NCBI GenBank assembly: GCA_002919305.1
Contig: PKFB01000005.1
Span: forward strand, 1 to 64,000
Length of the DNA stretch: 64,000 nt
Direction of reading: 5' to 3'
DNA from: Actinomycetales bacterium
Lineage (GTDB): Bacteria; Actinomycetota; Actinomycetes; Mycobacteriales; Micromonosporaceae
Made by a program: the position numbers and the translations under genes. The notes beneath the pieces were generated by a model. That model was not told the origin of the DNA and made no database searches. It saw only the letters and a program-made list of their open reading frames with translations. This document shows, piece by piece, positions 35,520 to 45,026 of this stretch (its first letter is position 1; every line of letters begins with the position of its first letter).

Positions 35520-37691
35520 CTACAGGTCGAAGATCACGGCGTTACCGACCTCACGGCGTTCGATGTCCAGGCCGTTGATCGGCGCGGTCAGCGCCCACTC
35601 CCACGGGGTTCCAATCGCCCGGTCCCCCAGCACGACCACGGTCTCCACACCCAGCTCACGCAGGTATTCCACAGTGGACTGGTCGGGGAAGTACACACTC
35701 CGTTCGCGGATCTCGGTGAGCAGCTGCGGTGTGAACCCGCTGCCACCGTTGACCACCTGCGGGAAACCGTCGGTGGACCACAGCATGACGGCCTGATCGT
35801 CGAAGTGGGTGGAGGGCAGTACCAGCGCCGGCCCCGACAGGTCCTGTAGTGCGACAGGCTGACTGGGTACCCGGGGATGCGGTGTCAGGTTCCACCCCTC
35901 CACCAGGACCAGAAGGACCGGGATCACCATCGCCAGCCGTAACAGCGGAGCCGGGCGGGGCGGCTCCCGGTGGTCGATCCACGCGGCCTCGGCGGTTTCG
36001 TAGCTGCGCCTGACAAACGCGCTGACACAGCCGGCCGCGAGCACTGCCAACAGCAGGGTGGTCCACACGATCAGCCGACCGGGGGTTCGGATCCCCTCCC
36101 AGCCGGGCAGATACCGGAAGAGCAACAGGTAACTGAACCTGCCGTCAAAGAATTGGGTGCCCATGGCCAGCAGGACGGTGATCACCGTGGCGACCGCCAG
36201 CCACAGCCGCTGCCACCAGGACCATATGGAGACAAACAGCCCGGCCAACGCCAACGCCAGCAGTATCGTGCCGGGCAGCAGCGTCATCTCGGCCGGGAAC
36301 GGCAACGCCTCCCGGGCCGACTCATGAGTGGAACCCCACAGCCAGGACTCGGCCGGTGCGGTCAGGAATCCTCGCAGTGGCGGCGAGAAGAGCTCAAGAT
36401 CGGCCTCGGTACGCCGCGCTCCCGGATGAGCTTCCGCCACGCGGAAGTAGGGCAACGCCATGAAGATGCCCACCGCCACGAACAGCAGCGCCCCGCAGAC
36501 GTTCGCGAACAGAAGCGACAGGCGGAACGGGGCGACGCGGCGGCGGAGCCGCCCCACCAGCCAGCTCACCGTGGCGATCACACAGATCAACGCCAGGGCG
36601 TACGCGAAAGGCAGCCCGATGCCGAACCCCAGGGTGAGCTGCCACGCGGCGACCGCCCACCCGGCGATCACCCAGCCGATGCGGCCGGTCTCCGGCCGGA
36701 AGCCGCGGGTCAGGGACCAGCCGTGCCCGCGGGCCAGCATGGCCAGCGCCAGCGCGATTCCGCCGGTGGACAGCACGTGCATGTGGCCGGCCTGAGCCAG
36801 CCGCCATGGGGCGTAGGCGAACGCGGCCCCGGCGACCGCCGCACCCGGCCAACGCGCCCCCAGCTGCCGCGCGAGAGCGTACGCGCCGACAAAGGCGAGG
36901 GCGTGCAACAGAACGTAGATGATGTTGTACCGGACTATGGTGGCGGTCGGCCCCGAGCCGATCATGCCCAGCGGCGCGTAGCCGAGCAGGGTGTCACTGA
37001 AGGCGTAGCTGTCCTCCAACGGATAGAAGGTGTTGGAGTTCCACAGGTTGGTCGGATCGGTGAGCAGGGCGTGACCAGCCCAGGCGATCTGCCACGCCTG
37101 CAGCAACGGGTCGTAGATGTCCTGGGGGATGGTCCGGGTGGGATCACGCAGAGTGGGCCAGGTCATCAGCGTGGCCAGCGCCAGACTGATGACGCTCACG
37201 ACGGTCCACTCGTGCGTCCAGAACCGGAACACCGCGCGTACCGCTCGGCTCCACCAGCCCTGGGGAGGGGCGGGGTCGCTGGCAACGGAATCGCCTGCGG
37301 CGAACGCCTGCCAGCGCTCCTCCGCCGCCGGTGCCGCTTCAGAACCCCCACCAGTCACCGACGCGGCTTCGCGGGTGGGGGTATCCCCGGTGGCGAAGGC
37401 ACCCGCATCGGAGACGGAACCGACGGTATCGGTGTCATTCGCGTCCTTCGGTAAGGAATTCTTCGGTGAGGACGCGTCAGACGATCCTGTCGGTGTCTGT
37501 CCGGGCTCCGACCGTGTCGGGTTGGGGGCCCGGTCATCGGGCGCGGTCGCGGTGGTCTGGTTCGCGGCGGTGGCCTCGGTCTGGTCGCCGCCTTCACCAG
37601 CATCGGGCGGAGTATCGCTCCCGGACGCAGTGCCGTCTGTGGGATCGGAGGGGTCGTCGAGCGTCGAGGGCCGCTCAGGACTGGTTGTCAT
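35520..37691 (-). CDS. Polytopic membrane protein, GT-C-like (YfhO/GT39-type layout)
   Basis: A 723-residue protein. A disordered N-tail of about 145 residues rich in Thr/Ala/Asp/Gly is followed by about 12 membrane spans ([20 protein letters not shown] onward) and a C-terminal extracytoplasmic domain of about 110 residues ([23 protein letters not shown] ... [17 protein letters not shown]). The first large loop, [20 protein letters not shown], has the acidic pair found in GT-C glycosyltransferases. I cannot name the substrate. Its start overlaps the endonuclease IV gene by 4 nt, so the two are co-translated even though their functions appear unrelated. Confidence 0.8.
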   Translation of the reverse strand: MTTSPERPSTLDDPSDPTDGTASGSDTPPDAGEGGDQTEATAANQTTATAPDDRAPNPTRSEPGQTPTGSSDASSPKNSLPKDANDTDTVGSVSDAGAFATGDTPTREAASVTGGGSEAAPAAEERWQAFAAGDSVASDPAPPQGWWSRAVRAVFRFWTHEWTVVSVISLALATLMTWPTLRDPTRTIPQDIYDPLLQAWQIAWAGHALLTDPTNLWNSNTFYPLEDSYAFSDTLLGYAPLGMIGSGPTATIVRYNIIYVLLHALAFVGAYALARQLGARWPGAAVAGAAFAYAPWRLAQAGHMHVLSTGGIALALAMLARGHGWSLTRGFRPETGRIGWVIAGWAVAAWQLTLGFGIGLPFAYALALICVIATVSWLVGRLRRRVAPFRLSLLFANVCGALLFVAVGIFMALPYFRVAEAHPGARRTEADLELFSPPLRGFLTAPAESWLWGSTHESAREALPFPAEMTLLPGTILLALALAGLFVSIWSWWQRLWLAVATVITVLLAMGTQFFDGRFSYLLLFRYLPGWEGIRTPGRLIVWTTLLLAVLAAGCVSAFVRRSYETAEAAWIDHREPPRPAPLLRLAMVIPVLLVLVEGWNLTPHPRVPSQPVALQDLSGPALVLPSTHFDDQAVMLWSTDGFPQVVNGGSGFTPQLLTEIRERSVYFPDQSTVEYLRELGVETVVVLGDRAIGTPWEWALTAPINGLDIERREVGNAVIFDL

Positions 37692-38479
37692 CCCAGACGC
37701 TCCCGTAGGAAGGTGATGTCGGCTGCCTGGCTGGCCGCGCCTCCGGGTGTCTCCACGATCACCGGTGCGGCGGCCGCCCTGACTACCTCGACGATAGCTT
37801 CTGGATCGATCTGACCGGTTTCGAGATTGGCGTGGCGATCTCGCCGGGAATCGAATGCATCACGGGAGTTATTGGCATGTATCAGGTCGATGCGCCCCGT
37901 GATGGCCTTGATCCGATCCACGATGCCGGGCAGCGCCTCCCCGCCAGCGTGGGCGTGACAAGTATCCAGGCAAAAGCCCACGTTGTACTCTCCGATCACG
38001 TCCCACAGACGGGCGATCGCCTCCAACCGCCGGCAGCACGCCAGAGCCCCACCAGCGGTGTTCTCGATCAATATCGGAACCCGCGGCCCGTCGATCTGGG
38101 CGACGTGGTCCAACGCCTTACGCCAGTTGTCGAACCCCGTGTCAAGGTCGGCGCCCTGGGAGACGTGACCTCCGTGCACGATCAACCCCTTGGCGCCGAT
38201 CTCGGCCGCTGCTTGGACATAAGTGGCGAGTAGCTTGCGGCTGGGTATCCTGATCCGGTTGTTGAGCGTGGCGACATTGATGACGTACGGAGCATGTACG
38301 TAGATGTCGATGTCCGAACCGCGCAACGCTTCCACGTCCTCCCGCGGCGTGGGCGCTTTCCAGCCCTGAGGGTCGGCGAGGAAGAACTGCACAAGGTCGG
38401 CCCCGCGGGCAGCGGCCTCGGCCAGCGGGTCCTCGGAGTCGACGTGAGCTCCGATACGGAAACCGGCGGGACTGCGCAT
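37688..38479 (-). CDS. nfo: Deoxyribonuclease IV (AP endonuclease family 2)
   Basis: Zn-dependent apurinic/apyrimidinic endonuclease for base-excision repair. The 263-residue TIM barrel shows [46 protein letters not shown], the metal-ligand strand [47 protein letters not shown] and a final VIVETPGG, together supplying the His/Glu/Asp metal ligands. The length is slightly below the usual 280 residues but all ligands are visible. It overlaps the membrane-protein gene downstream by 4 nt. The region upstream is divergent with the surface-protein gene. Confidence 0.93.
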   Translation of the reverse strand: MRSPAGFRIGAHVDSEDPLAEAAARGADLVQFFLADPQGWKAPTPREDVEALRGSDIDIYVHAPYVINVATLNNRIRIPSRKLLATYVQAAAEIGAKGLIVHGGHVSQGADLDTGFDNWRKALDHVAQIDGPRVPILIENTAGGALACCRRLEAIARLWDVIGEYNVGFCLDTCHAHAGGEALPGIVDRIKAITGRIDLIHANNSRDAFDSRRDRHANLETGQIDPEAIVEVVRAAAAPVIVETPGGAASQAADITFLRERLG

Positions 38480-38547
38480 ACCGGGGAGGGTACGGCCTCA
38501 GGGTGATGATCCGCGGGGAAGGAAGCGAGCCCTGAGGAAATCTTCGT

Positions 38548-38580
38548 GACCTTGAAGCGTCACCGTGCACGGTCAAGGTC
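38548..38580. promoter_or_regulatory. Inverted repeat in the nfo/surface-protein divergent region
   Basis: Arms GACCTTGA and TCAAGGTC are exact reverse complements separated by 17 nt. The element lies in the 236-bp region between two divergent starts and could be an operator. No other signal is evident in this gap apart from the GGGGAG ribosome site of the plus-strand gene. Confidence 0.4.
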
Positions 38581-38715
38581 GTTAGGCCCGTAGAAGCACC
38601 AGACAGGAAGTAGCGCCACAACCAACCACATCGACCAGGGCTAGGGCGTGAGGTGACCGAGAGCGTACGGAGCCCACACCCCAGCCCAACCCGCTGAACT
38701 GGGGAGACAGCAGAC

Positions 38716-39546
38716 GTGCAGGAGCCTGTCAAAAGATCTTCCAGTTGGTTCGCTCGCACCGCCGTCGGCCTCATGGGAGTCGGCGCCGTGGTGCTCGCCG
38801 CTGGAGTTGTTCAAGCCGCCCCGCCCACTGTGACCTTTAGCGGTAGCGGTTGTGGATTCCTCTCCACCCACTCCACGCCCGATGTCGACAGCCTGACCAT
38901 TCCCGACGGAGGGGTCTTCCGGGTGGTCAGCCAGGTCAACGGGCGGACTGTTCCGCACACCAACGGCATCCCTGTCCGGGACCCGTCGAGCGGCGAGGAT
39001 CTCGTTCTCAACAAAGGGGATTACATCGATATCCCAGTGCAGGGCGTCGGCACCATCGAGCTAACGCTGCGTCCTATCGGTTGCCTGAGCCTGATTCCCA
39101 ACAACGGCGTCACTGAAGTGAACGTGGTGCCCGCCGAGGAGTCGGCTCCGACCACTGAGGCACCGGACGTTTCACCGAGCACGCCAGGGAGCGAAAGCCC
39201 TGAGGCGGCCGAGGAGGAGCAGCCCGAGCCCGCCTCCTCAACCAGCGACGTGGAAGTCGAGGAGAGCGAGAGTCCAGCCGCTGTGGAAAGCAGCTCGCCG
39301 GCCAGTGAGGTGTCAGAGAGCGCGAGCGCGGACGCGTCTTCGCCGGCGAGCGAGGAGCAGGAGAACGCCGACAATTCCTCGGTGATCGCGATCGACCCGA
39401 TCGACCCGACCAACCACAGCGAAAACTCCAACTCCAGTGGGCTGCTCGCGCTGATCGCCGCTGCCTGCCTCGTGGCTGTCGGTGCGGCGGCGGTGAGAAC
39501 TATCGCCGTGCAGCGCCCGTGGTCATCGCGGAACGTGACGGCGTAA
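38716..39546 (+). CDS. Secreted, C-terminally membrane-anchored acidic protein
   Basis: A 276-residue surface protein of unknown function. A signal peptide (TAVGLMGVGAVVLAAGVVQAAPP, cleavage likely after AQA/QAA) is followed by a compact beta-rich domain (about 35-135) with two cysteines (SGCGF and GCLSL). Next comes an acidic Ser/Glu/Pro/Ala-rich stalk of about 100 residues and a C-terminal hydrophobic span (LLALIAAACLVAVGAAAVRTIAV) with a short basic tail. There is no LPXTG motif, so anchoring is by the membrane span. The GTG start has GGGGAG 9 nt upstream. It is upstream of rpsF but separated by 308 bp. Confidence 0.8.
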   Translation: MQEPVKRSSSWFARTAVGLMGVGAVVLAAGVVQAAPPTVTFSGSGCGFLSTHSTPDVDSLTIPDGGVFRVVSQVNGRTVPHTNGIPVRDPSSGEDLVLNKGDYIDIPVQGVGTIELTLRPIGCLSLIPNNGVTEVNVVPAEESAPTTEAPDVSPSTPGSESPEAAEEEQPEPASSTSDVEVEESESPAAVESSSPASEVSESASADASSPASEEQENADNSSVIAIDPIDPTNHSENSNSSGLLALIAAACLVAVGAAAVRTIAVQRPWSSRNVTA

Positions 39547-39854
39547 GTATCCTGAGTATTCCCGGATATAAGCCCCGCGGGGCGCTCGACTCCGATGCAG
39601 TCGGTGTGGTCGTTCCTCCCCAGGTCCCACCCAGGATTCGGAGGCGGCGCCCCGCGGCTGTTATCGTTCCATGGTTCACCGGTGACGGTGTGAAAATCGT
39701 GAGCTGCTTCCGCTGGACACAGTCGGATGCCGCCCACGGCATACACACGAAGGTGTCTGTTCGAAGACGGACGCCTTCAACCCGATGACGACGCAACGAC
39801 CTCCTGCCACGGAAGGACCGTGGCCGATCTAGTCCACAGGGGGTGAGTACTGTC
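39547..39854. other. Upstream region of the rpsF-ssb-rpsR-rplI block
   Basis: A 308-bp gap. It includes a 12-bp perfect palindrome, GCCCCGCGGGGC (39572-39583), which may help terminate the surface-protein transcript. The promoter of the ribosomal block must lie here, but I cannot pick a single site with confidence. Just before rpsF there is a strong GGGGGTGAG ribosome site. Confidence 0.4.
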
Positions 39855-40145
39855 TTGCGTCACTACGAGATCATGGTGATCCTCGATCCGGAACTCGAGG
39901 AGCGCACCGTCGCGCCATCGCTGGACACGTACCTCAACGTGGTCCGTAACTCGGGCGGCTCGGTGGAGAAGGTCGACGTGTGGGGACGTCGCCGACTCGC
40001 ATACGAGATCAAGAAGCGCACCGAGGGCATCTACGCCGTGATCGATCTCCAGGCCGCGCCGCAGGCGGTGGCCGAGCTGGACCGTCAGCTGCGGCTCAAC
40101 GAGGCCGTCCTGCGGACCAAGGTGATCCGTCCCGACCTGCACTGA
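39855..40145 (+). CDS. rpsF: 30S ribosomal protein S6
   Basis: Primary 16S rRNA-binding protein partner of S18. The 96 residues start [20 protein letters not shown] and include [31 protein letters not shown] and [18 protein letters not shown] start at 39855 is preferred: GGGGGTGAG lies 7 nt upstream, and homologues of 96 residues begin MRHYE. A GTG at 39843 would leave the ribosome site almost on the start codon. It is the first gene of the conserved rpsF-ssb-rpsR-rplI cluster. Confidence 0.97.
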   Translation: MRHYEIMVILDPELEERTVAPSLDTYLNVVRNSGGSVEKVDVWGRRRLAYEIKKRTEGIYAVIDLQAAPQAVAELDRQLRLNEAVLRTKVIRPDLH

Positions 40146-40244
40146 ACGCATAAGGGTGTGGTCGAGCTGGGTCCGGACGGCGTCGCCCAGCGGGCGGTGA
40201 CCATGGCGGTAAGCGCCAGCGTGTGTGGTGATGACGGGAATTCG

Positions 40245-40264
40245 GGTCACCGGGCGTGGTGACC
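40245..40264. promoter_or_regulatory. Dyad in the rpsF-ssb gap
   Basis: Arms GGTCACC and GGTGACC are exact reverse complements around 6 nt. The rpsF-ssb gap is 250 bp, wide for this cluster, and the dyad could belong to a separate ssb promoter or operator. The rest of the gap shows no gene. Confidence 0.35.
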
Positions 40265-40395
40265 GAGGTTTCCTGTCAGTCCCGTCTGGGACCGTATTCA
40301 CGTGACCACACCGGGCCCATAGCCTCGTCGGGCCGTGCCCGGCGCATACGCGTCATTCCACGGGTGGGATGGCGACCTTGGACAGGGAGTAGCCC

Positions 40396-40896
40396 ATGGC
40401 AGGAGAGACTGTAATCACGGTCGTCGGCAACCTCACCGACAACCCGGAGCTGCGTTTCACCGCGTCAGGTGCCGCCGTCGCGAACTTCACCGTCGCATCG
40501 ACCCCACGCATCTTCGACCGGCAGACGGGGGAGTGGAAGGACGGTGAGGCGCTGTTCCTGCGCTGCTCGGCATGGCGTCAGGCAGCGGAGAACATCGCCG
40601 AGTCGCTGGAGCGCGGTTCCCGGGTCATCGTGCAGGGGCGCCTGCGGCAACGAACATACGAAACCAGGGAAGGCGAGAAGCGTACCGTCATCGAGCTGGA
40701 GGTCGACGAGATCGGTCCCTCGCTGCGGTATGCCACCGCCAAGGTGCAGAAGGTAACCCGCGGCTCTGGTTCGGGCGGTTACGGCGCGTCAGGCGGCCCC
40801 TCGGGTGGCGGATTCGCCGCCGACGATCCTTGGGCCTCCGCAACACCCGCGCCGGCCGGCGGCCCCGGTCCGTACAGCGACGAGCCCCCCTTCTGA
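40396..40896 (+). CDS. ssb: Single-stranded DNA-binding protein
   Basis: Tetrameric OB-fold protein coating single-stranded DNA at forks. The 166 residues begin [25 protein letters not shown]. The OB core (1-110) carries [54 protein letters not shown] and [13 protein letters not shown] Gly/Ser/Pro-rich linker follows, with the acidic interaction tip SDEPPF at the C-terminus that recruits replication and repair partners. It sits between rpsF and rpsR, the usual actinobacterial arrangement. Confidence 0.97.
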   Translation: MAGETVITVVGNLTDNPELRFTASGAAVANFTVASTPRIFDRQTGEWKDGEALFLRCSAWRQAAENIAESLERGSRVIVQGRLRQRTYETREGEKRTVIELEVDEIGPSLRYATAKVQKVTRGSGSGGYGASGGPSGGGFAADDPWASATPAPAGGPGPYSDEPPF

Positions 40897-40943
40897 TCAT
40901 GTGAGTTTCTCGCGGAGCACCGCGAGGTAGTGGAGAGCGAGCG

Positions 40944-41183
40944 ATGGCAAAGCCTACGTCGACACGTAAGCCCAAGAAGAAGGTGAATCCTCTCGACAAG
41001 GAGAAGATCACCTACATCGATTACAAGGACACGGCCTTGCTGCGGAAGTTCATCTCCGACCGTGGCAAGATCCGTGCTCGGCGGGTCACCGGCGTGAACG
41101 CCCAGCAGCAGCGGAAGATCGCGCGCGCGATCAAGAACGCTCGTGAGATGGCGTTGCTGCCGTACACGACCCAGACTCGCTGA
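40944..41183 (+). CDS. rpsR: 30S ribosomal protein S18
   Basis: A small basic S6-binding protein of 79 residues: a lysine-rich N-tail ([19 protein letters not shown]), then [30 protein letters not shown] and [22 protein letters not shown]. No zinc-binding cysteines are present, so it is the C-minus (zinc-independent) form. Because zinc-regulated C-minus S18 copies exist in actinobacteria, note that this one is in the housekeeping locus. The start has GGAGAG upstream, and rplI follows by 14 bp. Confidence 0.97.
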   Translation: MAKPTSTRKPKKKVNPLDKEKITYIDYKDTALLRKFISDRGKIRARRVTGVNAQQQRKIARAIKNAREMALLPYTTQTR

Positions 41184-41197
41184 GGAGGACGGCGAGC

Positions 41198-41647
41198 ATG
41201 AAGATCATCCTGACTCAGGAGGTGTCGGGCCTCGGTTCGCCCGGCGATGTCGTCGAGGTCAAGGACGGCTACGGCCGCAACTACCTGCTGCCTCAAGGGT
41301 TCGCGATGCGGTGGACCCGGGGTGCGGAGCGGCAGATCGAGCAGATCAAGCGAGCCCGCCGGGCCCGCGAGATTCGGGACCTCGGCCAGGCGCAGGAGGT
41401 CGCCGAGCAGCTGCAGAGCCTGCGGGTCAACCTGGCGGCTCGGGCTGGGGCGCAGGGGCGGCTGTTCGGGTCGGTGACCGCCAACGACGTGGTCACCGCG
41501 GTCAAGGAGGCCGGTGGCCCGGAGCTCGATCGGCGTCGGGTGGAGCTGCCTGGCCCGATCAAGGCCGTGGGCAGCTACCCGATCAAGGTGCGACTGCACC
41601 CGGAGGTCACCGCAACGTTCACGCTGAACGTGACCGCCGCACGTTGA
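41198..41647 (+). CDS. rplI: 50S ribosomal protein L9
   Basis: A 149-residue ribosomal protein with the N-terminal rRNA-binding domain (MKIILTQEVSGLGSPGDVVEVKDGYGRNYLLPQGFA), a long connecting helix (QIKRARRAREIRDLGQAQEV), and the C-terminal domain (GRLFGSVTANDVVTAVKEAGGPELDRRRVELPGPIKAVGSYPIKVRLHPEV). The ATG has GAGGA upstream, 14 bp after rpsR. A strong hairpin follows the stop, ending the block. Confidence 0.97.
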   Translation: MKIILTQEVSGLGSPGDVVEVKDGYGRNYLLPQGFAMRWTRGAERQIEQIKRARRAREIRDLGQAQEVAEQLQSLRVNLAARAGAQGRLFGSVTANDVVTAVKEAGGPELDRRRVELPGPIKAVGSYPIKVRLHPEVTATFTLNVTAAR

Positions 41648-41697
41648 GCCGTCTTCCTCGCTGGACGTTTCTCGACAGACGTCCTCAAGCGGAGCAG

Positions 41698-41739
41698 CGA
41701 TCGGGGGTGGAACCAGCGACGTGGTTCCACCCCCGATCG
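41698..41739 (+). terminator. Strong terminator-like hairpin after rplI
   Basis: Perfect 18-bp arms (CGATCGGGGGTGGAACCA / TGGTTCCACCCCCGATCG) with a 6-nt loop lie 50 bp beyond the rplI stop, followed by a TGTTCAGGTTTT tract. This is the most stable hairpin I noticed in the window and most likely ends the rpsF-rplI transcript. Confidence 0.85.
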
Positions 41740-42155
41740 TGTTCAGGTTTTACCCGGATTGTTGTCCGGTGAGCTCTGAGAGCGCCCGAATCCCTCCTGG
41801 TTCTCGTTTCGTACGGCGTTTCCGGTGAGGTTCTCGTCGTGCCGGTACAGCGTCAACGGCGCCGACGCGTCCCAGCGTGAGGCTGCGGCGCTCTGACCAG
41901 CGGTGAGGCAGACCTGGAGAGTGCCCACGGCCCTTGACGACGCCGACGTTGGCCGCCGGCTCCGTGGCGGGCTTCCTGCTCAGTCCAGGTGGGCTTCTTC
42001 GCGAGGAGGGCCTCCTCCCTGAGCCATCCCGGATCCAGGAGCGCGCCGCCCCTGAATTTTCCCTGACCCCAGCGGGTGGACGCGGATTGGTTTCATGTCA
42101 TTGGCTACCGTGAAGCCGCGGCTTCATTCGCTGGGCTAAAACTTGGGGAGAAGGG
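41740..42155. other. Gap between rplI terminator and the lipoprotein gene
   Basis: About 415 bp. On the minus strand 41743-41928 is open and reads like a protein tail (CLTAGQSAAASRWDASAPLTLY, then RHDENLTGN), but no start or ribosome site supports it; it may be a gene remnant. A 16-bp perfect palindrome, TGAAGCCGCGGCTTCA (42111-42126), lies about 30 bp before the lipoprotein start and could be an operator. GGGGAG immediately precedes the lipoprotein ATG. Confidence 0.4.
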
Positions 42156-42920
42156 ATGCGTCGTTCCATTGTGGGAAGTATTGCAGTTCTGGGCGCGGTC
42201 GGCGTCGGGCTCGCAGGCTGTGGGAGTAATTCGGGGGCGCCTGTGAATTCCAATAGCAATGATCAGCTGGACGCCGTCAACGTCACACAGGTTCTCTCGC
42301 AGTCCTACACCGAATTAACGAATGCGAGCTTCCGGTTCCGGGGCACCATATCGGTGGGTGTGCTTGGAGGAGTGGAAGCGGAGGGGATCTTCTCAGCCGC
42401 CGATCAGGTTGGTGAGATGAGCACCAACTTCATGGGGCAGGAAGTCCAGATACGGATAATCGGCGAGGACTTCTACGTCAACGGCTTCCTCGAGGAGGAT
42501 GACACCTGGGTGCGTCTGGACTTAAGTCAGATGGCCGAGGAAGAAACGCTCTCGAGGCTGGCAAACCCCATCGTGAGCGCCAATTACCTGCTTGCGGTGG
42601 CGGAAGCTGAGGAGGTCAGCGACGGTCGATACGAGGGCACCATCGACCTCGTGGAATTCGTCGAGCAGTACGCCAGCGAGGAAGAACGCGCCTATCTGGC
42701 GAACGTCCCGGAGGAGTTCACCGCGGTGCCGTTTGAGGCGACCGTGGACGATGAGGGCCGATTGACCTCGCTCCGCATGACGCTCACTTTGGATTTCGAG
42801 GGCGGCACCACCGAGGTGATACAGGAGGTCGAATTCAGTGACTTCGGTATCCCGGTGGAGGTGGAGACGCCGCCGGCCGATCAGGTGATCGAAGCGCCTG
42901 CAGGGCTTTATGGGCAGTGA
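42156..42920 (+). CDS. Lipoprotein, LppX/LprAFG-like
   Basis: A 254-residue lipoprotein. Signal peptide RRSIVGSIAVLGAVGVGLAGC ends with a lipobox (GLAGC, lipidated Cys about 22). The mature part begins with an Asn/Ser linker and then a repeated beta-sheet fold (YTELTNASFRFRGTISVG, VQIRIIGEDFYVNG, DTWVRLDLSQM, FEATVDDEGRLTSLRMTLTLD) like the LolA/LppX half-barrel that carries lipids. It is strikingly acidic (EEED, AEAEEVSD, SEEERAY). GGGGAGAAGGG precedes the ATG. A strong hairpin follows the stop. It may shuttle a lipid or glycolipid (family inference). Confidence 0.85.
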   Translation: MRRSIVGSIAVLGAVGVGLAGCGSNSGAPVNSNSNDQLDAVNVTQVLSQSYTELTNASFRFRGTISVGVLGGVEAEGIFSAADQVGEMSTNFMGQEVQIRIIGEDFYVNGFLEEDDTWVRLDLSQMAEEETLSRLANPIVSANYLLAVAEAEEVSDGRYEGTIDLVEFVEQYASEEERAYLANVPEEFTAVPFEATVDDEGRLTSLRMTLTLDFEGGTTEVIQEVEFSDFGIPVEVETPPADQVIEAPAGLYGQ

Positions 42921-42956
42921 TCATCAGCGCCGGTCTGTCTAGCGCATCTTTATCAA

Positions 42957-42991
42957 CAGCCACGCGGATTTTCCCGCCGCGTGGCTGTTTC
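42957..42991 (+). terminator. Terminator after the lipoprotein gene
   Basis: Perfect 11-bp arms CAGCCACGCGG and CCGCGTGGCTG with a 9-nt loop, followed directly by TTTC, 37 bp after the stop. This is a canonical rho-independent layout. Confidence 0.82.
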
Positions 42992-43156
42992 ATTCGCGTA
43001 CCCCTGCTGCTTTTCAGATGATGATCGCGGTGGGCAGGTAGCCGGTGCTTCGTCTGTCCGGGAAACCGGGGTCTTCTGCTCACCACACGGTGCCGTGGAT
43101 GGATCCGCTTAAGGTAACACCCGGTCATGGACGGTGTGCGCTCGTAGTATCGCGGT

Positions 43157-44890
43157 ATGGCGCGGGCGAACGACCAGGTCGCCGCCGTCCTCCAGGAGTA
43201 CGCCGAACTGATCACCATCCTCGGTGGGGACAGATTCCGGGCGCGTTCATACCAGAGGGCGGCCCGCGCCGTGGCCGGGTATCACGCGGATGTGGCGGCC
43301 CTGGGAAGGGACGGGGTACGCACGATCCCCGGCGTCGGGGCATCCATCGCGGACAAGATCGACGAGATCCTCAAGACCGGGACTTTCCGGCGGTTGGAGG
43401 AGCTGCGGGCGAAAGTGCCGCCCAGTGTGCTCCAGCTGTCCGCGATCCCGACGGTGGGGACGAAGCGAGCCATGGTGCTCTACCGCGAGCTGGGCGTAAC
43501 CAGCGTGGCGGAGTTGCTGGACGCGATCGAGGCGGGACGGCTACGCGACCTGCGAGGCTTCGGCCCGAAAAGCGAGGAGAACATCCGCGCCGGAGTGGAG
43601 CTGCTGCAGCGTTCCGGGAACCGAATCCGGCTGGATGTCGCGTGGGGCCTTGCTGAGCGGATCGTCGCCGCGCTGTCCGCGGTTCCCGGCTGTCAACGCT
43701 GCGCGTACGCGGGCTCCCTTCGCCGTGGCCGTGAAACCGTGGGGGATATCGATGTGCTGGCCGCCACCGAGGAGCCGGCGGCGTTGATGGAGGCGTTCGT
43801 CGGGCTCCCGGAGATGGGCGATGTGCTCGCGCGAGGTGAGAAGAAGACGTCTGTCCGGACGAGCACGGGGATCCAGGTCGATCTGCGAGTGGTGCCGGTG
43901 GAGTCCTGGGGCGCGGCGTTGCAGTACTTCACCGGTTCCCAAGAACACAATGTGCGGGTACGCGAGATCGCGGTGCAGGCCGGGCTGAAGCTCTCCGAAT
44001 ACGGCCTGTTCGATGCGGAGAACCGGCCGGTGGCCGCCGGCACCGAGCAGGAGGTCTACTCCCGGCTGGGGATGGACTGGGTGCCGCCGCCGTTGCGGGA
44101 GGACGCCGGTGAGGTGGCCGCGGCGCGGGAGGGACGGCTCCCTCGGCTGGTGCAGCTGACAGATCTACGGGGAGATCTGCACACCCATACCAACCTCACC
44201 GACGGCCTCGCCTCCTTGGAGGAGATGGTGGCGGCCGCCGCTGCGCGCGGGTACGAGTACTACGCGGTCACCGACCACGCGCCCAAGCTGGCCATGCATC
44301 GGATGACCCTGGACAAGGCGCGGGCCCAGCGGGAACAACTCACCCGTCTGGCCGCTGGCTCTGGGATGCGGCTGCTTCACGGGACGGAGCTGAATATCGA
44401 CCCCGACGGTGAGGTGGACTGGCCAGCGGAGATCCTCGCCGAGTTCGACATCTGTGTGGCCAGTGTCCACAGCCACTTCACCCTGCCGGTCGAGCAGCAG
44501 ACGCGTCGGGTGATCCGGGCCTGCGAGAACCCGCACGTGCACGTGATCGGGCATCTCACCGGTCGCCTCATCGGGCGTCGACCACCTATTGATCTGGACT
44601 TCGAGGCGGTGTTCAAGGCCGCGGCGCGTACCGGCACCGCTTTGGAGATCAATGGGGGACCGGAGCGGCTTGATCTGCGGGACGACCACATCCGGTGGGC
44701 CGCGCGCCACGGGGTCCATTTCGTCATCTCCAGCGACGCGCACGCCGTACCGCAGCTCGACAACGTTCGGTACGCCACCCTGACGGCGCAACGGGGATGG
44801 CTCACCCCCGATCAGATCATCAACACTTGGCCGTACCAGCGCTTGCGAAAGTTCCTGAGCGCGAGTGAACGACGGGTGCATCAGGGATGA
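43157..44890 (+). CDS. polX: DNA polymerase X family protein with PHP domain (PolX)
   Basis: Family X DNA polymerase/3'-5' exonuclease for gap-filling repair, 577 residues. The N-terminal 8-kDa and HhH region (RARSYQRAARAVAGYH, IPGVGASIADKIDEIL, LRGFGPKSEENIRAGVELL) precedes the nucleotidyltransferase palm (YAGSLRRGRETVGDIDVLAA, about 185-203, with the DxD). The PHP phosphoesterase (about 338-577) starts DLRGDLHTHTNLTDG and has YYAVTDHAPKL, LHGTELNIDPDGEVDW, VASVHSHFTLP, HVIGHLTGRLIG and FVISSDAHAV, with all metal ligands visible. The frame begins 15 bp after a GTAGTATCGCGG patch without a clear Shine-Dalgarno. Confidence 0.95.
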   Translation: MARANDQVAAVLQEYAELITILGGDRFRARSYQRAARAVAGYHADVAALGRDGVRTIPGVGASIADKIDEILKTGTFRRLEELRAKVPPSVLQLSAIPTVGTKRAMVLYRELGVTSVAELLDAIEAGRLRDLRGFGPKSEENIRAGVELLQRSGNRIRLDVAWGLAERIVAALSAVPGCQRCAYAGSLRRGRETVGDIDVLAATEEPAALMEAFVGLPEMGDVLARGEKKTSVRTSTGIQVDLRVVPVESWGAALQYFTGSQEHNVRVREIAVQAGLKLSEYGLFDAENRPVAAGTEQEVYSRLGMDWVPPPLREDAGEVAAAREGRLPRLVQLTDLRGDLHTHTNLTDGLASLEEMVAAAAARGYEYYAVTDHAPKLAMHRMTLDKARAQREQLTRLAAGSGMRLLHGTELNIDPDGEVDWPAEILAEFDICVASVHSHFTLPVEQQTRRVIRACENPHVHVIGHLTGRLIGRRPPIDLDFEAVFKAAARTGTALEINGGPERLDLRDDHIRWAARHGVHFVISSDAHAVPQLDNVRYATLTAQRGWLTPDQIINTWPYQRLRKFLSASERRVHQG

Positions 44891-45026
44891 GCATCCGGAT
44901 TCGCGTACTGAAGCGGCGGCGTGATTGACAAAGGTGATGAATAGGGGCGAAGCACCCGTTGAGTCGGCATGCTCTCGGCGCGCTGTCGGCACGAGGGCGA
45001 GGTCACATTTTTTCGGGCACTTTTTT

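Noticed and set aside
35970-37454. Plus-strand open frame of 494 codons opposite the polytopic membrane protein
   Set aside because: Antisense to a protein with clear membrane spans; translation is low-complexity Gln/Arg/Gly.
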